From BRH-c25 sp035627615 (GTDB taxonomy: Bacteria > Bacillota > Clostridia > Lutisporales > Lutisporaceae): a stretch of 64,000 nucleotides of DNA. The position numbers and the translations under genes were made by a program. The notes beneath the pieces are model-generated. The model worked only from the letters and a program-made list of their open reading frames with translations. It did not search any database and had not been told where the DNA came from. The number at the start of each line of letters is the position of its first letter. Within the stretch, counting starts at the first letter, position 1. Positions 1 through 8,870 of this stretch are shown here, in pieces. The DNA lies in the NCBI GenBank assembly GCA_035627615.1, contig DASPLL010000019.1:56170-120169 (forward strand), written 5' to 3'.

Positions 1-161
1 GTTATCAGAATATGCGGACGCACCTCTCTGATCATCCTTATGCCCTCGATGCCGTCGCTTGCCTCTCCGCATACCTCACAGCCAAGGCTCTTCCAGTCTA
101 TTATGTTTTTCAGCCCTTTTCTGATTATGGATTCATCATCAACTATCAGCACCTTGTACAT
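1..161 (-). CDS. Response regulator, YesN type (N-terminal fragment, cut by window edge)
   Basis: The visible 53 residues read MYKVLIVDDESIIRKGLKNI and onward, a receiver-domain start with the acidic DDE cluster and the phrase IDWKSLG typical of YesN/AraC-type regulators. The phospho-acceptor Asp and the output domain lie outside the window. Its start overlaps the end of the histidine kinase gene by 23 bp, so the two are translationally coupled and form a YesM/YesN pair. The AraC-type output domain is inferred from the partner and is not seen. Confidence 0.85.
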   Translation of the reverse strand, partial: MYKVLIVDDESIIRKGLKNIIDWKSLGCEVCGEASDGIEGIRMIREVRPHILI

Positions 162-1965
162 TGCTCTTATCTCCTTCTGATCCCTGCTCTTCAGGTATCC
201 TCACAATTACCCTGGTATACTCATCGTAACTGCTTTGTATTTCCACTCCGTAGGAGCTTCCGTACAGCAGTTTCAACCTTCTGTTGACATTTTCAAGGCC
301 TATGCTCTTTCTTGTTTCTCCATAGCCCTTCCCCTCATTAATGAGAGCATCTTCCTGCAGCCTGAGATTCAGTGCCTTAAGCTCCTCCTGAGTCATGCCT
401 ATGCCATTGTCAGAGACCTCAAATACAACATGGCCGTCTTTTCTATATGCGTCAAGTCTGATTATCCCCTTACGCCGGCTTTTTTCAATTCCATGCTTTA
501 CAGCATTTTCTACCAGAGGCTGTATTAAAAGCCTTGGTATTTTTATATCCATCAGTTCCTCATCCAGGGTCTTTATTACTTCAAGCTTGTTCTCATATCT
601 GTTCTTCAATATGGTCATGTAATTTTCTATGTATTCCAATTCCTCCCTGAAGGATATCATCCTGTCACCCCTGCCTATACTTCCGTCTATCAGTTTAGCA
701 AGAGCGGATACGGTATCGCTTATTTCCGGAACTCCGTTAAGCTGTGCCATCCAGTTGATATTTTCAAGGGTGTTGAAAAGGAAGTGCGGATTGATCTGCG
801 CTTGCAGCGCCTTGATCTCGGCCTCTCTTAGGGCGATTTCCTCCTTGTATATGCAGTTGACAAGATAATCGATCCTTTTTGACATCCTGTTGAACCTTTC
901 ACTCAGATATCCCAATTCATCATTCCTGTCCAGTTCAATATCTTCATGCTTGTTGCCCTTTTCAACCTTTTTCATTCCCTCTACAAGCCTGTTTATAGGG
1001 GTTATTATATCCACAGAAGTGAGTACGCTGAGTACCGACAATATAATCAGCCCATACAATATGATTAGAAGCACCCATCGTTTAAGGGTGTCCATTTCCC
1101 GGTACAACTCCTTCAAAGGGATGTGGTATACGATTTTCCAGATGGGGTCTTCAAGCAGCACATAAGATACCAGCATTCCTGCTTTATCATCTATATAGAA
1201 GCCCCTTTTCCCCTGTGCCTGCTGGTAAAAATTCTTCAATATCCCGCTGTTCAGGGTCTCCTTCACGATTTCTTCATTATCCTCTGAAAGTATTGATATA
1301 TTGTTTACCGACTCTTTGGATAAATCGGTATATACGGACTCAAGATACTCCTTTTTTATATTTATTGCCATTAGACCTATCTCATTATAATTATCCCTGT
1401 CGTATACCATCCTGGTGACATAAATACTGTTTACCTTACCCTCCTGGCTGTCAAGAAACCATACCAGCTTTCCCTTACCCTCTCTGGCAGCTTCAACTGC
1501 ACTGTCATAGGGCAGCATTACTTCTATCCTGGCCTTTCCATTGTCTGAATCGAAGCTGTAAAATCTCCTGTTCTTTGTCACCAGGCATATGGATTGTATC
1601 TCACTCCTGGAAAGGGTCGCCTGCCTCAGTATGCTCCTTATTTCGCTTGCCCTTTTATATATGGTTATATTATCCTCAAAACCTCTGCTGCCCAGTGCAT
1701 CATATACCCTGTTATCATACAGCAGCTCGAGGGTGAGCACCTGCATGCTGCTGGAAAGGTCGTTGAAGCGGAGTTCTATCATTTTAAGGATGTCCTGGGA
1801 GTAGTTGATTGATTTCTGTTCAATTATCTCAGCAGATTTCTGATAGGAGGTAACACTTATAAAGAACAGCGGAATGACAATTTGTATATAAAACAATAGC
1901 AGCAGCTTGTTCTTTATGGATGTATTCTTATAAAACAGAATAAATTTATTTACAATATTCCCCAT
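139..1965 (-). CDS. Sensor histidine kinase, YesM family
   Basis: 608 aa. A first transmembrane helix lies at about residues 20-40, followed by an extracellular sensor region (to about 290), a second helix, a HAMP linker (about 315-370), then the YesM-type His_kinase domain with the phospho-histidine motif INPHFLFNTLENINWM and a HATPase with N box (PLVENAVKHGIEK) and DNGIGM. Such kinases sense extracellular sugars or oligosaccharides and phosphorylate the YesN-type partner encoded next. The start has a clear AGGAGA ribosome site. The solute-binding protein gene upstream is separated by a terminator but is probably functionally linked. Confidence 0.93.
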   Translation of the reverse strand: MGNIVNKFILFYKNTSIKNKLLLLFYIQIVIPLFFISVTSYQKSAEIIEQKSINYSQDILKMIELRFNDLSSSMQVLTLELLYDNRVYDALGSRGFEDNITIYKRASEIRSILRQATLSRSEIQSICLVTKNRRFYSFDSDNGKARIEVMLPYDSAVEAAREGKGKLVWFLDSQEGKVNSIYVTRMVYDRDNYNEIGLMAINIKKEYLESVYTDLSKESVNNISILSEDNEEIVKETLNSGILKNFYQQAQGKRGFYIDDKAGMLVSYVLLEDPIWKIVYHIPLKELYREMDTLKRWVLLIILYGLIILSVLSVLTSVDIITPINRLVEGMKKVEKGNKHEDIELDRNDELGYLSERFNRMSKRIDYLVNCIYKEEIALREAEIKALQAQINPHFLFNTLENINWMAQLNGVPEISDTVSALAKLIDGSIGRGDRMISFREELEYIENYMTILKNRYENKLEVIKTLDEELMDIKIPRLLIQPLVENAVKHGIEKSRRKGIIRLDAYRKDGHVVFEVSDNGIGMTQEELKALNLRLQEDALINEGKGYGETRKSIGLENVNRRLKLLYGSSYGVEIQSSYDEYTRVIVRIPEEQGSEGDKSNVQGADS

Positions 1966-2042
1966 AACAATTCTCCTGTTGTTTTATAACGAGTAGGAAA
2001 TTATAAATTTCCTTAATGTGCCACTTTCCGTCAACGAGTTTC

Positions 2043-2090
2043 AAAAAAGGCTTCCTTGATTGTTAAAATGCTTCAATGGAAGCCTTTTTT
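2043..2090. terminator. Bidirectional rho-independent terminator
   Basis: A 13-bp perfect inverted repeat (AAAAAAGGCTTCC with its complement) has A and T tracts on both sides. It lies just after the solute-binding protein stop codon and upstream of the kinase gene. Confidence 0.85.
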
Positions 2091-2103
2091 ATCACTGAAG
2101 GTT

Positions 2104-3423
2104 TTACTGCTGCATTGCCTTTCGGTCCATTTCTTCAAAAACCTCTTCAGGGGTTTTCCGTCCCTCCAGAACCTGGGGGAAGCTTGTTACAAGTATCTGC
2201 TCCCATAAATTCCTGTCTATGAAGCTGTCGGTCGGTCCAACCAACTCCATGGAATTTGCTATAAGCTCTTTGCCTTTTCCCATCAGCCTGCTTGACTGCA
2301 TATCCTGCTCCGGTATCTTTATATTACTGATGAAGCCTGTCTCATGGCTGAAAAGCTTTGCAGAATCTACTGATGTAAGGAATTTAAGGAGTTTTATGCA
2401 CATTTCCCTTTTCTCGGGACTTTCAAAAGCTTTTGTACTCATATGGAAGTTGCCATTGCCAAGACCGTATATGATGCTGCTCGGGTAGGACTTTCCTTCC
2501 CTGAAGACCGGAAAGGGTATGATATCAACAGTCTCATCTTCAGCCTTCAAAGAGCCGACTCCTATGAACCACGAGCCTTGTGCTATCATGGCAGCCTTCT
2601 TCTCTATAAAAAGATTGTCCCTGGTTTTATCGTCAATGGTAAAAGCATCTTCGGGAAAGGCTCCAAGCTCATACAGTTCCTTTACATATTTCATCCCATC
2701 AATATAACATTGGTTTATCACTCCGGCCTTATAGGGATTCTCGGTATCTTCCTTCCCACCCAGCCTCATAACGATATTCTGATACAGGAAGGTCCCTTCA
2801 GGGGTAGAATTATACGCAATGGGAATTATCCCTCTATCTCTGAATATTCTTACGGCATCCTTCAGCTCTTCATAAGTCCCGGGAACCTTTACCCCGTATT
2901 TGGTAAAAAGGTCCATATTCAGGAATAATCCCTCATATATGATTTCACAGGGGAGTCCATAGATTCTGCCGTCAAACTGGTCATAGCCCCATGCCTCCTC
3001 GCCGAAATTGGCAGCCCATTCCCTGTCTGACTCAAGCAGCTCCGTCAGGTCCGCCACTTTGCCCTGGTTTATAAGGATCTTAATATCTGAACCGGGCCAA
3101 AGTCCAAATACATCAGGATCATTTCCCTGCGCAAAATTTGTTTTGAGCTTGAAGAGAAATTCTGTTCCCGACATTGATTCATTTATAATTCTGACTCCGT
3201 GGTTTTCCTTTTCAAACTCTTCCAATAGCAGTTGAAGCTGTACTGCTTTTGTGTCGGTGCCGCCCCAGCTGCTGAGAAACCTTAGTTCAATGGTATCCTT
3301 TCCACTTTCAAAGCTATCAATGGGAATATCTCTGTCAAATAATCGAAATGTGTACATGACCGGAAAAATGACCAGAACGAGCAGTATCGCCAGATAATAT
3401 ATGCCGGGTTGTTTAAGCTTCAT
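2104..3423 (-). CDS. Extracellular solute-binding protein, family 1 (sugar ABC type)
   Basis: About 440 aa. The protein begins with a membrane-anchor/signal segment (MKLKQPGIYYLAILLVLVIF) without a lipobox Cys. It continues as a carbohydrate-binding protein, with IELRFLSSWGG, a family-1 core (DPDVFGLWPGSD; YGLPCEIIYEGLFLN) and GKAAM-like MIAQGSWF. I chose the ATG at 3423 because AGGGGG lies 6 bp upstream; earlier in-frame starts sit inside or before that site. No permease genes are adjacent, so it may be a sensor accessory to the neighbouring YesMN pair or use a transporter encoded elsewhere. Confidence 0.85.
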   Translation of the reverse strand: MKLKQPGIYYLAILLVLVIFPVMYTFRLFDRDIPIDSFESGKDTIELRFLSSWGGTDTKAVQLQLLLEEFEKENHGVRIINESMSGTEFLFKLKTNFAQGNDPDVFGLWPGSDIKILINQGKVADLTELLESDREWAANFGEEAWGYDQFDGRIYGLPCEIIYEGLFLNMDLFTKYGVKVPGTYEELKDAVRIFRDRGIIPIAYNSTPEGTFLYQNIVMRLGGKEDTENPYKAGVINQCYIDGMKYVKELYELGAFPEDAFTIDDKTRDNLFIEKKAAMIAQGSWFIGVGSLKAEDETVDIIPFPVFREGKSYPSSIIYGLGNGNFHMSTKAFESPEKREMCIKLLKFLTSVDSAKLFSHETGFISNIKIPEQDMQSSRLMGKGKELIANSMELVGPTDSFIDRNLWEQILVTSFPQVLEGRKTPEEVFEEMDRKAMQQ

Positions 3424-3571
3424 AACCATCCCCCTAATACAGGTATAATATAAGTATATCAATATAGTATATTTACAATTACAGTAAGTGCAGTACTAAT
3501 TCTCCAAGCTTTAATGAATTTCCTGCAAAATTTTGTCATAGCGCAATATATTACAAGAACAGGACAAAAAA

Positions 3572-3598
3572 ATAGAATATTGCGTAGCAATATTCTAT
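3572..3598 (-). terminator. Terminator of uvrBA
   Basis: A perfect 12-bp stem (ATAGAATATTGC) with a 3-nt loop is followed on the minus strand by a run of seven T. It directly abuts the repeat element at 3599. Confidence 0.9.
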
Positions 3599-3736
3599 AG
3601 TCGCTAGTCGCTAGACTCCAGTCACTAGATTAGAGCTGGGCGTCGAAGCATGTATGGGCGATTCATGAATCGCCCATACTTTGACCCGTAAGGAATACCA
3701 TAAAATCTAGAGACTGGTGACTCGTGGCTAGCGACT
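3599..3736. repeat. Repeat element A with heptameric inverted ends (138 bp)
   Basis: The left end is four 7-bp units (AGTCGCT, AGTCGCT, AGACTCC, AGTCACT) followed by AGATT. The right end, reverse complemented, reads AGTCGCT, AGCCACG, AGTCACC, AGTCTCT, AGATTTT. The interior has a GTCGAAG core, a perfect 26-bp palindrome (3653-3678) and TAAGGAATACC. The last two sense codons and the TAG stop of uvrA lie inside its right end. Copies B (8752-8870) and C (17354-17421) share the ends and the core. B is inverted relative to A. Confidence 0.8.
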
Positions 3737-6565
3737 GTTTCTGTCCCTTTCAATTACCTTTTTCAGGAACTGCCCGGTATATGATGCACCGATTTTGCAT
3801 ATTTCTTCAGGAGTGCCCTGGCCTATGATCGTGCCTCCCCTGTCTCCGCCTTCCGGTCCCAGGTCTATGATATGATCGGCCCTTTTGATTACGTCCAGGT
3901 TGTGTTCAATTATTATCACGGTATTTCCTGTATCCACAAGTCTGTCAAGTATACCCAGCAGCTTGTGGATGTCCGCAATGTGAAGCCCTGTGGTAGGCTC
4001 ATCCAGGATATATACTGTCTTACCTGTGCTTCTCTTTGACAGCTCATAAGCCAGCTTTATCCTCTGGGCTTCTCCGCCGGACAGTTCTGTTGACGGCTGT
4101 CCCAGCTTTATATAGCCCAGACCGACATCATAAAGGGTTTGCAGCTTTCTTTGTACTCTTGGAATGTTTTCAAAGAACTCTACAGCATCCTCTACTGTCA
4201 TGTCAAGAACTTCAGAAATGTTCTTGCCCTTATATCTGACCTCCAGGGTTTCCCTGTTGTACCTCTTGCCTTTGCATACCTCGCAGGGAACATATACATC
4301 AGGCAGAAACTGCATCTCTATCTTGATGATTCCGTCACCCTTACAGGCTTCACATCTTCCCCCCTTGATATTGAAGCTGAACCTACCGTTCTTGTAACCT
4401 CTCATCTTGGCTTCAGGAGTTATTGCGAACACTTCCCTGATAATATCAAAAACCCCTGTGTAGGTAGCAGGATTGGACCTGGGGGTCCTTCCTATAGGTG
4501 ACTGGTCAATGTCTATAACCTTATCTATATATTCGATCCCCTTTATACCCTTGTGCTCTCCGGCTCTGTCCTTTGATCTGTACAACTTGTGAGCAAGCTC
4601 CTTATATAATATCTCATTTACAAGAGTACTCTTCCCTGAACCTGATACTCCCGTTATACAGGTGAAGACACCAAGCGGTATCCTGACATCCAGGTTCTTA
4701 AGGTTATTTTCATTTGCCCCGCATATTTCAAGCCATTTGCCATTGGGCTTTCTTCTCTCTTCCGGTACCGGGATCACCTTTTTCCCGCTTAGGTACTGGC
4801 CTGTTATGGATTCTTCACAGGCAAGTATGCTGTCAAGGGGTCCTGCCGCAACCACTTCGCCCCCGTGTATTCCGGCTCCCGGGCCCATATCTATGATATA
4901 GTCCGCCTCATGCATGGTGTCTTCATCATGCTCAACAACCAGCAGGGTATTTCCAAGGTTCGTAAGGTTCCTGAGTGTTTTCAGAAGCTTTCCGTTATCT
5001 CTCTGATGAAGTCCTATGCTTGGCTCATCGAGTATATACAGCACTCCCACAAGACTGGAACCGATCTGCGTTGCAAGTCTTATTCTCTGGGCTTCCCCTC
5101 CGGAAAGGGTTCCTGCCGTACGTGAAAGAGTAAGGTATTCCAACCCAACGTTTATAAGAAACTCAAGACGCTCCCTCACTTCTTTCAGTACAAGCTTGGA
5201 GATGATCTGTTGTTTCTCAGTAAGCTTGATCTTGTCAAAAAAGTCCTTTATCTTATAGACAGACATGTCACATACCTCAGCGATCGAAAGTCCGCCTATC
5301 TTTATCGCCAGACTTTCCTTTCTGAGTCTTGTCCCTTTACAGTCGGGGCAAGGTATGGAAGACATGTAATTTTCAATTTCATTCCTCATGTAGTCAGACT
5401 TCGTCTCTCTATAGCGCCTCTCCAGGTTATTGATGACCCCTTCAACAGACACCATGACTTCGCCCTTGCCGTATTCTCTCTCGTATCTGACTTTTATCTT
5501 TTCACCGCCATTGCCGTTAAGGATCATGTCTATTATCTTGTCATCCAATTCACAGACAGGTGTATCCAAGCTGAAGCCATAGTGCTTGGAGGCTGCTTCA
5601 AGTATATTGTAGTACCAGGTATCTTCATCATAATTTCTCCATGGTTCTATGGCTCCTTCAGCTATCGACTTGGACCTGTCGGGTATCACCCGGTCCGGGT
5701 CAATCCTTCTAAGCTCTCCCAGACCGTCACAGACGGGGCATTTACCAAAGGGACTATTGAAGGAAAACATTCGCGGCGCAGGATCCTCTATACTTATACC
5801 GCAATCGGTACATGCAAAATTCTGGCTGAAAAGCCTTTCTTCCTTTCCGACTATATCGATCAGGGCAGTGCCGCCGGAAAGCTTGAGCACCGTTTCCAGA
5901 GAATCGGTCAGCCTCTTGTTTATACCTTCCTTGACTACTATCCTGTCAACGATTACTTCAATGGTATGCTTCTTGTTCTTTTCAAGCTTTACTTCCTCAT
6001 TGAGGTCTAAAGTCTCGCCATCTATCCTTGCTCTTACGTAGCCGCTCTTCTTTATATCCTCAATGAGCTTCTGGTGCTCCCCCTTCTTCCCCCTTATAAC
6101 AGGGGCAAGGAGCTGGATCTTTGTACCCGGTTCAAGGGCTTTAATAAAGTCAACCATCTGATCCACAGTCTGCTGTGATATTTCCTTGCCGCACATATGA
6201 CAGTGAGGCACTCCTATCCTTGCAAAAAGCAGTCTCAGGTAGTCATATATTTCCGTTACGGTACCTACCGTCGAGCGGGGGTTCCTGTTAGTAGTCTTCT
6301 GATCTATAGATATTGCAGGAGACAAGCCCTCAATATAATCCAGATCCGGCTTCTCCATCTGTCCCAGGAACTGTCTTGCATAAGCGGAAAGAGACTCCAC
6401 ATAGCGTCTCTGACCCTCTGCATATATGGTATCGAAGGCCAGAGAAGACTTGCCGGAACCGCTGAGACCTGTCACTACGACAAATTTATCCCTTGGTATT
6501 TCTATATCTATGTTCTTCAGGTTATGCTCTCTCGCACCTCTGATGATTATTTTATCCTTTGCCAT
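3728..6565 (-). CDS. uvrA: Excinuclease ABC subunit A
   Basis: 945 aa, full length. UvrA is the damage-recognition ATPase of nucleotide excision repair. Two ABC modules are visible: Walker A GLSGSGKSSLAF (about residue 31) and GVSGSGKSTLVN, and two LSGGEAQRI signatures followed by Walker B ILDEPS and ILDEPT. Zinc-binding Cys pairs appear as CTDCG...CPVC in the first half and CEAC...CEVC in the second. It starts 10 bp after the uvrB stop, in one operon. The C-terminus ends in Asn-Ser-Arg, and the last two residues and the stop are encoded by a repeat element. Confidence 0.98.
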   Translation of the reverse strand: MAKDKIIIRGAREHNLKNIDIEIPRDKFVVVTGLSGSGKSSLAFDTIYAEGQRRYVESLSAYARQFLGQMEKPDLDYIEGLSPAISIDQKTTNRNPRSTVGTVTEIYDYLRLLFARIGVPHCHMCGKEISQQTVDQMVDFIKALEPGTKIQLLAPVIRGKKGEHQKLIEDIKKSGYVRARIDGETLDLNEEVKLEKNKKHTIEVIVDRIVVKEGINKRLTDSLETVLKLSGGTALIDIVGKEERLFSQNFACTDCGISIEDPAPRMFSFNSPFGKCPVCDGLGELRRIDPDRVIPDRSKSIAEGAIEPWRNYDEDTWYYNILEAASKHYGFSLDTPVCELDDKIIDMILNGNGGEKIKVRYEREYGKGEVMVSVEGVINNLERRYRETKSDYMRNEIENYMSSIPCPDCKGTRLRKESLAIKIGGLSIAEVCDMSVYKIKDFFDKIKLTEKQQIISKLVLKEVRERLEFLINVGLEYLTLSRTAGTLSGGEAQRIRLATQIGSSLVGVLYILDEPSIGLHQRDNGKLLKTLRNLTNLGNTLLVVEHDEDTMHEADYIIDMGPGAGIHGGEVVAAGPLDSILACEESITGQYLSGKKVIPVPEERRKPNGKWLEICGANENNLKNLDVRIPLGVFTCITGVSGSGKSTLVNEILYKELAHKLYRSKDRAGEHKGIKGIEYIDKVIDIDQSPIGRTPRSNPATYTGVFDIIREVFAITPEAKMRGYKNGRFSFNIKGGRCEACKGDGIIKIEMQFLPDVYVPCEVCKGKRYNRETLEVRYKGKNISEVLDMTVEDAVEFFENIPRVQRKLQTLYDVGLGYIKLGQPSTELSGGEAQRIKLAYELSKRSTGKTVYILDEPTTGLHIADIHKLLGILDRLVDTGNTVIIIEHNLDVIKRADHIIDLGPEGGDRGGTIIGQGTPEEICKIGASYTGQFLKKVIERDRNSR

Positions 6566-6575
6566 TATACACCTC

Positions 6576-8558
6576 TTATTTCTTGACCTTCTGCCTGAGC
6601 TCGATTATCTTGTCTCTAAGCTCTGCCGCCCGCTCATACTGCATAGCCCTTGCACAATCCTTCATCTCTTCCTCCAATGCAGAAATAAGCCTTACAATAT
6701 CCTCTTTCCTCATGTGATCAATATCCCGCTTCACTCCGTACTTTGCCGATTCTTCCGCAGCGGTAGTGGCTTCAATGATTTCATGTATTGCTTTCCTTAT
6801 AGTCTGCGGCTCTATGCCATGCTTTTCATTGTAGTCCATTTGAATCTTTCTTCTTCTGTTTGTCTCACTTATAGCATTCTTCATGGAGTCGGTAATGCTA
6901 TCTGCATACATAATTACCTTCCCCTCAACATTTCTGGCTGCCCTGCCCACGGTCTGAATAAGTGAAGTCTCAGATCTCAGGAAGCCTTCCTTGTCCGCAT
7001 CCAGTATCGCTACCAGTGATACCTCCGGAAGGTCCAGCCCCTCCCTGAGGAGGTTTATACCCACAAGCACGTCAAATTCACCCAGTCTGAGGCTCCTCAG
7101 AATCTTCATCCTCTCCATGGTGACGATATCCGAATGCAGATAACGTACCCTGATATCCAATTCCTTCATATATGCCGTTAAGTCCTCAGCCATCTTTTTT
7201 GTAAGGGTTGTGACAAGAACCCTCTGGTTCTTTTCAGCCCTTTCCTTTACTTCACCTATCAGATGGTCTATCTGGCCCTTGACCGGTCTCACTTCTATCT
7301 CAGGATCCACCAGGCCGGTAGGTCTTATTATCTGCTCAGCAACATGGGCGCTGCGCTCCAGTTCAAACTTCGCCGGAGTAGCGCTTACATAAACCACCTG
7401 GTTGAGCCTCTGTTCAAATTCTTCGAAGTTCAGCGGCCTGTTGTCAAAAGCAGAAGGCAGTCTGAAACCATAATCAACAAGGGATTCCTTCCTTGACCTG
7501 TCTCCGAAATACATACCTCTGACCTGTGGTATTGTAACGTGTGATTCATCAACCACCAGGAGATAATCCTCAGGGAAAAAGTCCAGCAGTGTATAGGGTG
7601 CACTGCCGGGCGCCCTGCCGCTTATATGCCTTGAATAATTCTCTATCCCGGAGCAGTAACCTACTTCCTTCATCATCTCTATATCATAGTTGGTTCTCTG
7701 AAGAAGCCTCTGGGCTTCCAGAATTTTGTCCTGCTCCTTCAATTCCTTTACCCGCTCTGTAAGCTCCAGTTCAATATTCTCAATTGCGGCATCCAGTTTT
7801 GCTTTTGTAGTGGCAAAGTGGGAAGCAGGGTATATGAAAACATGCTGCCGTTCTCCGATAATATTACCCGTCAGAGAATCTATTTCCAGGATTCTTTCTA
7901 TTTCATCCCCAAAATATTCAACCCTTATTGCCTTGTCTGATGAGGCAGCGGGGAAAATATCCACGATATCCCCTCTTACCCTGAAGGTTCCTCTGACAAA
8001 GTTTATATCATTCCTGTCGTACTGGATGTCTATAAGCTTCCTGAGGACCTCATCACGGTCCTTGACCATGCCCTTTCTCAGGGAAAGCACAAGAGACTTG
8101 TAGTCCTCCGGGTCTCCAAGGCCATAAATGCAGGAGACGCTGGCTACTATAATAACGTCCTGCCTCTCAAAAAGTGCGGCTGTTGCCGAGTGCCTCAGCT
8201 TATCAATCTCATCATTTATATCCGCTTCTTTTTCTATGTAGGTATCTGAACGGGCAACGTATGCCTCAGGCTGGTAAAAATCATAATAGCTGACGAAGTA
8301 TTCCACACAATTGTTGGGAAAGAATTCCTTAAACTCACTGCAGAGCTGCGCAGCCAGAGTCTTGTTATGTGCCAGCACCAAAGTGGGCTTCTGTACCTTT
8401 TCAATGACATTGGCAATTGTAAAGGTCTTTCCTGAACCGGTTACCCCAAGGAGTGTCTGATACTTATCCCCATCTTGTATCCCTTTTGCCAGGGTCTCTA
8501 TAGCTTCAGGCTGATCCCCAGTCGGCTTGTAGTCCGACACAAGCTTGAATCTGTCCAT
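6576..8558 (-). CDS. uvrB: Excinuclease ABC subunit B
   Basis: 660 aa. UvrB is the helicase-like partner that UvrA loads on damaged DNA before UvrC incision. Visible motifs are Walker A GVTGSGKTFTIAN, the beta-hairpin region YYDFYQPEAYVARSDTYIEK, DEXD-type VVDESHVT, helicase motif VI QTVGRAARN and a C-terminal UVR domain (EEEMKDCARAMQYERAAELRD). The ATG at 8558 is the start: AAGGTGG precedes it by 5 bp, and the longer TTG start falls inside that ribosome site. It is first gene of uvrBA, with an SOS-box promoter upstream. Confidence 0.98.
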   Translation of the reverse strand: MDRFKLVSDYKPTGDQPEAIETLAKGIQDGDKYQTLLGVTGSGKTFTIANVIEKVQKPTLVLAHNKTLAAQLCSEFKEFFPNNCVEYFVSYYDFYQPEAYVARSDTYIEKEADINDEIDKLRHSATAALFERQDVIIVASVSCIYGLGDPEDYKSLVLSLRKGMVKDRDEVLRKLIDIQYDRNDINFVRGTFRVRGDIVDIFPAASSDKAIRVEYFGDEIERILEIDSLTGNIIGERQHVFIYPASHFATTKAKLDAAIENIELELTERVKELKEQDKILEAQRLLQRTNYDIEMMKEVGYCSGIENYSRHISGRAPGSAPYTLLDFFPEDYLLVVDESHVTIPQVRGMYFGDRSRKESLVDYGFRLPSAFDNRPLNFEEFEQRLNQVVYVSATPAKFELERSAHVAEQIIRPTGLVDPEIEVRPVKGQIDHLIGEVKERAEKNQRVLVTTLTKKMAEDLTAYMKELDIRVRYLHSDIVTMERMKILRSLRLGEFDVLVGINLLREGLDLPEVSLVAILDADKEGFLRSETSLIQTVGRAARNVEGKVIMYADSITDSMKNAISETNRRRKIQMDYNEKHGIEPQTIRKAIHEIIEATTAAEESAKYGVKRDIDHMRKEDIVRLISALEEEMKDCARAMQYERAAELRDKIIELRQKVKK

Positions 8559-8594
8559 ATTCCACCTTCTCAAATATAAATATATATTGAAATT

Positions 8595-8609
8595 ATACCA
8601 CAGTGGTAT
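8595..8609. promoter_or_regulatory. 15-bp palindrome in the uvrB leader
   Basis: ATACCAC-A-GTGGTAT is a perfect 7-1-7 inverted repeat about 40 bp upstream of the uvrB start and downstream of the promoter. Its binding protein, if any, is unknown. Confidence 0.4.
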
Positions 8610-8661
8610 TTGGTTTACATAAATACAATATTTTCGTTTTCCGCTAAATACAGGAAAAATC

Positions 8662-8675
8662 AGAACACTTGTTCG
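8662..8675 (-). promoter_or_regulatory. LexA (SOS) box of uvrBA
   Basis: On the minus strand the sequence is CGAACAAGTGTTCT, matching 13 of 14 positions of the Gram-positive LexA/DinR consensus CGAACRNRYGTTYG. It begins 5 bp after the -10 hexamer and so covers the expected transcription start. This implies LexA repression relieved by DNA damage. Confidence 0.85.
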
Positions 8676-8680
8676 TATAT

Positions 8681-8709
8681 ATTCTATAATTTATAGCTTA
8701 TGCTGTCAA
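8681..8709 (-). promoter_or_regulatory. Sigma-A promoter of uvrBA
   Basis: TTGACA (8709-8704) is separated by 17 bp from TAGAAT (8686-8681), with the SOS box immediately downstream. Confidence 0.85.
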
Positions 8710-8720
8710 CAGGAAAATAT

Positions 8721-8750
8721 AAAACTATGTCTTATATTGGACATAGTTTT
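8721..8750 (-). terminator. Terminator of the PucR-type regulator gene
   Basis: An 11-bp perfect stem (AAAACTATGTC with its complement) has an 8-nt loop. It lies downstream of the regulator gene on the minus strand and abuts repeat element B. Confidence 0.75.
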
Positions 8751-8751
8751 T

Positions 8752-8870
8752 AGTCGCTAGTCGAGAGTCACTAGTCTCTAGATTTCTTGGTATTCCTTAT
8801 GGGCATAGATTTAGTGCCACCTTCGAAGCCCTGCTAAAATCTAGCGACCAGAGACTAGCGTCTAGTGACT
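8752..8870. repeat. Repeat element B with heptameric inverted ends (119 bp)
   Basis: The left end reads AGTCGCT, AGTCGAG, AGTCACT, AGTCTCT, AGATTTC. The right end, reverse complemented, reads AGTCACT, AGACGCT, AGTCTCT, GGTCGCT, AGATTTT. The interior shares GGTATTCCTTA and CTTCGAAG with element A, in the opposite orientation. The final codons and TAG stop of the upstream regulator gene lie within its right end. Its left end touches the terminator stem. Confidence 0.8.

Noticed and set aside
5210..6010. 266-codon plus-strand open frame
   Set aside because: Antisense to uvrA, which has all family motifs; no independent support.
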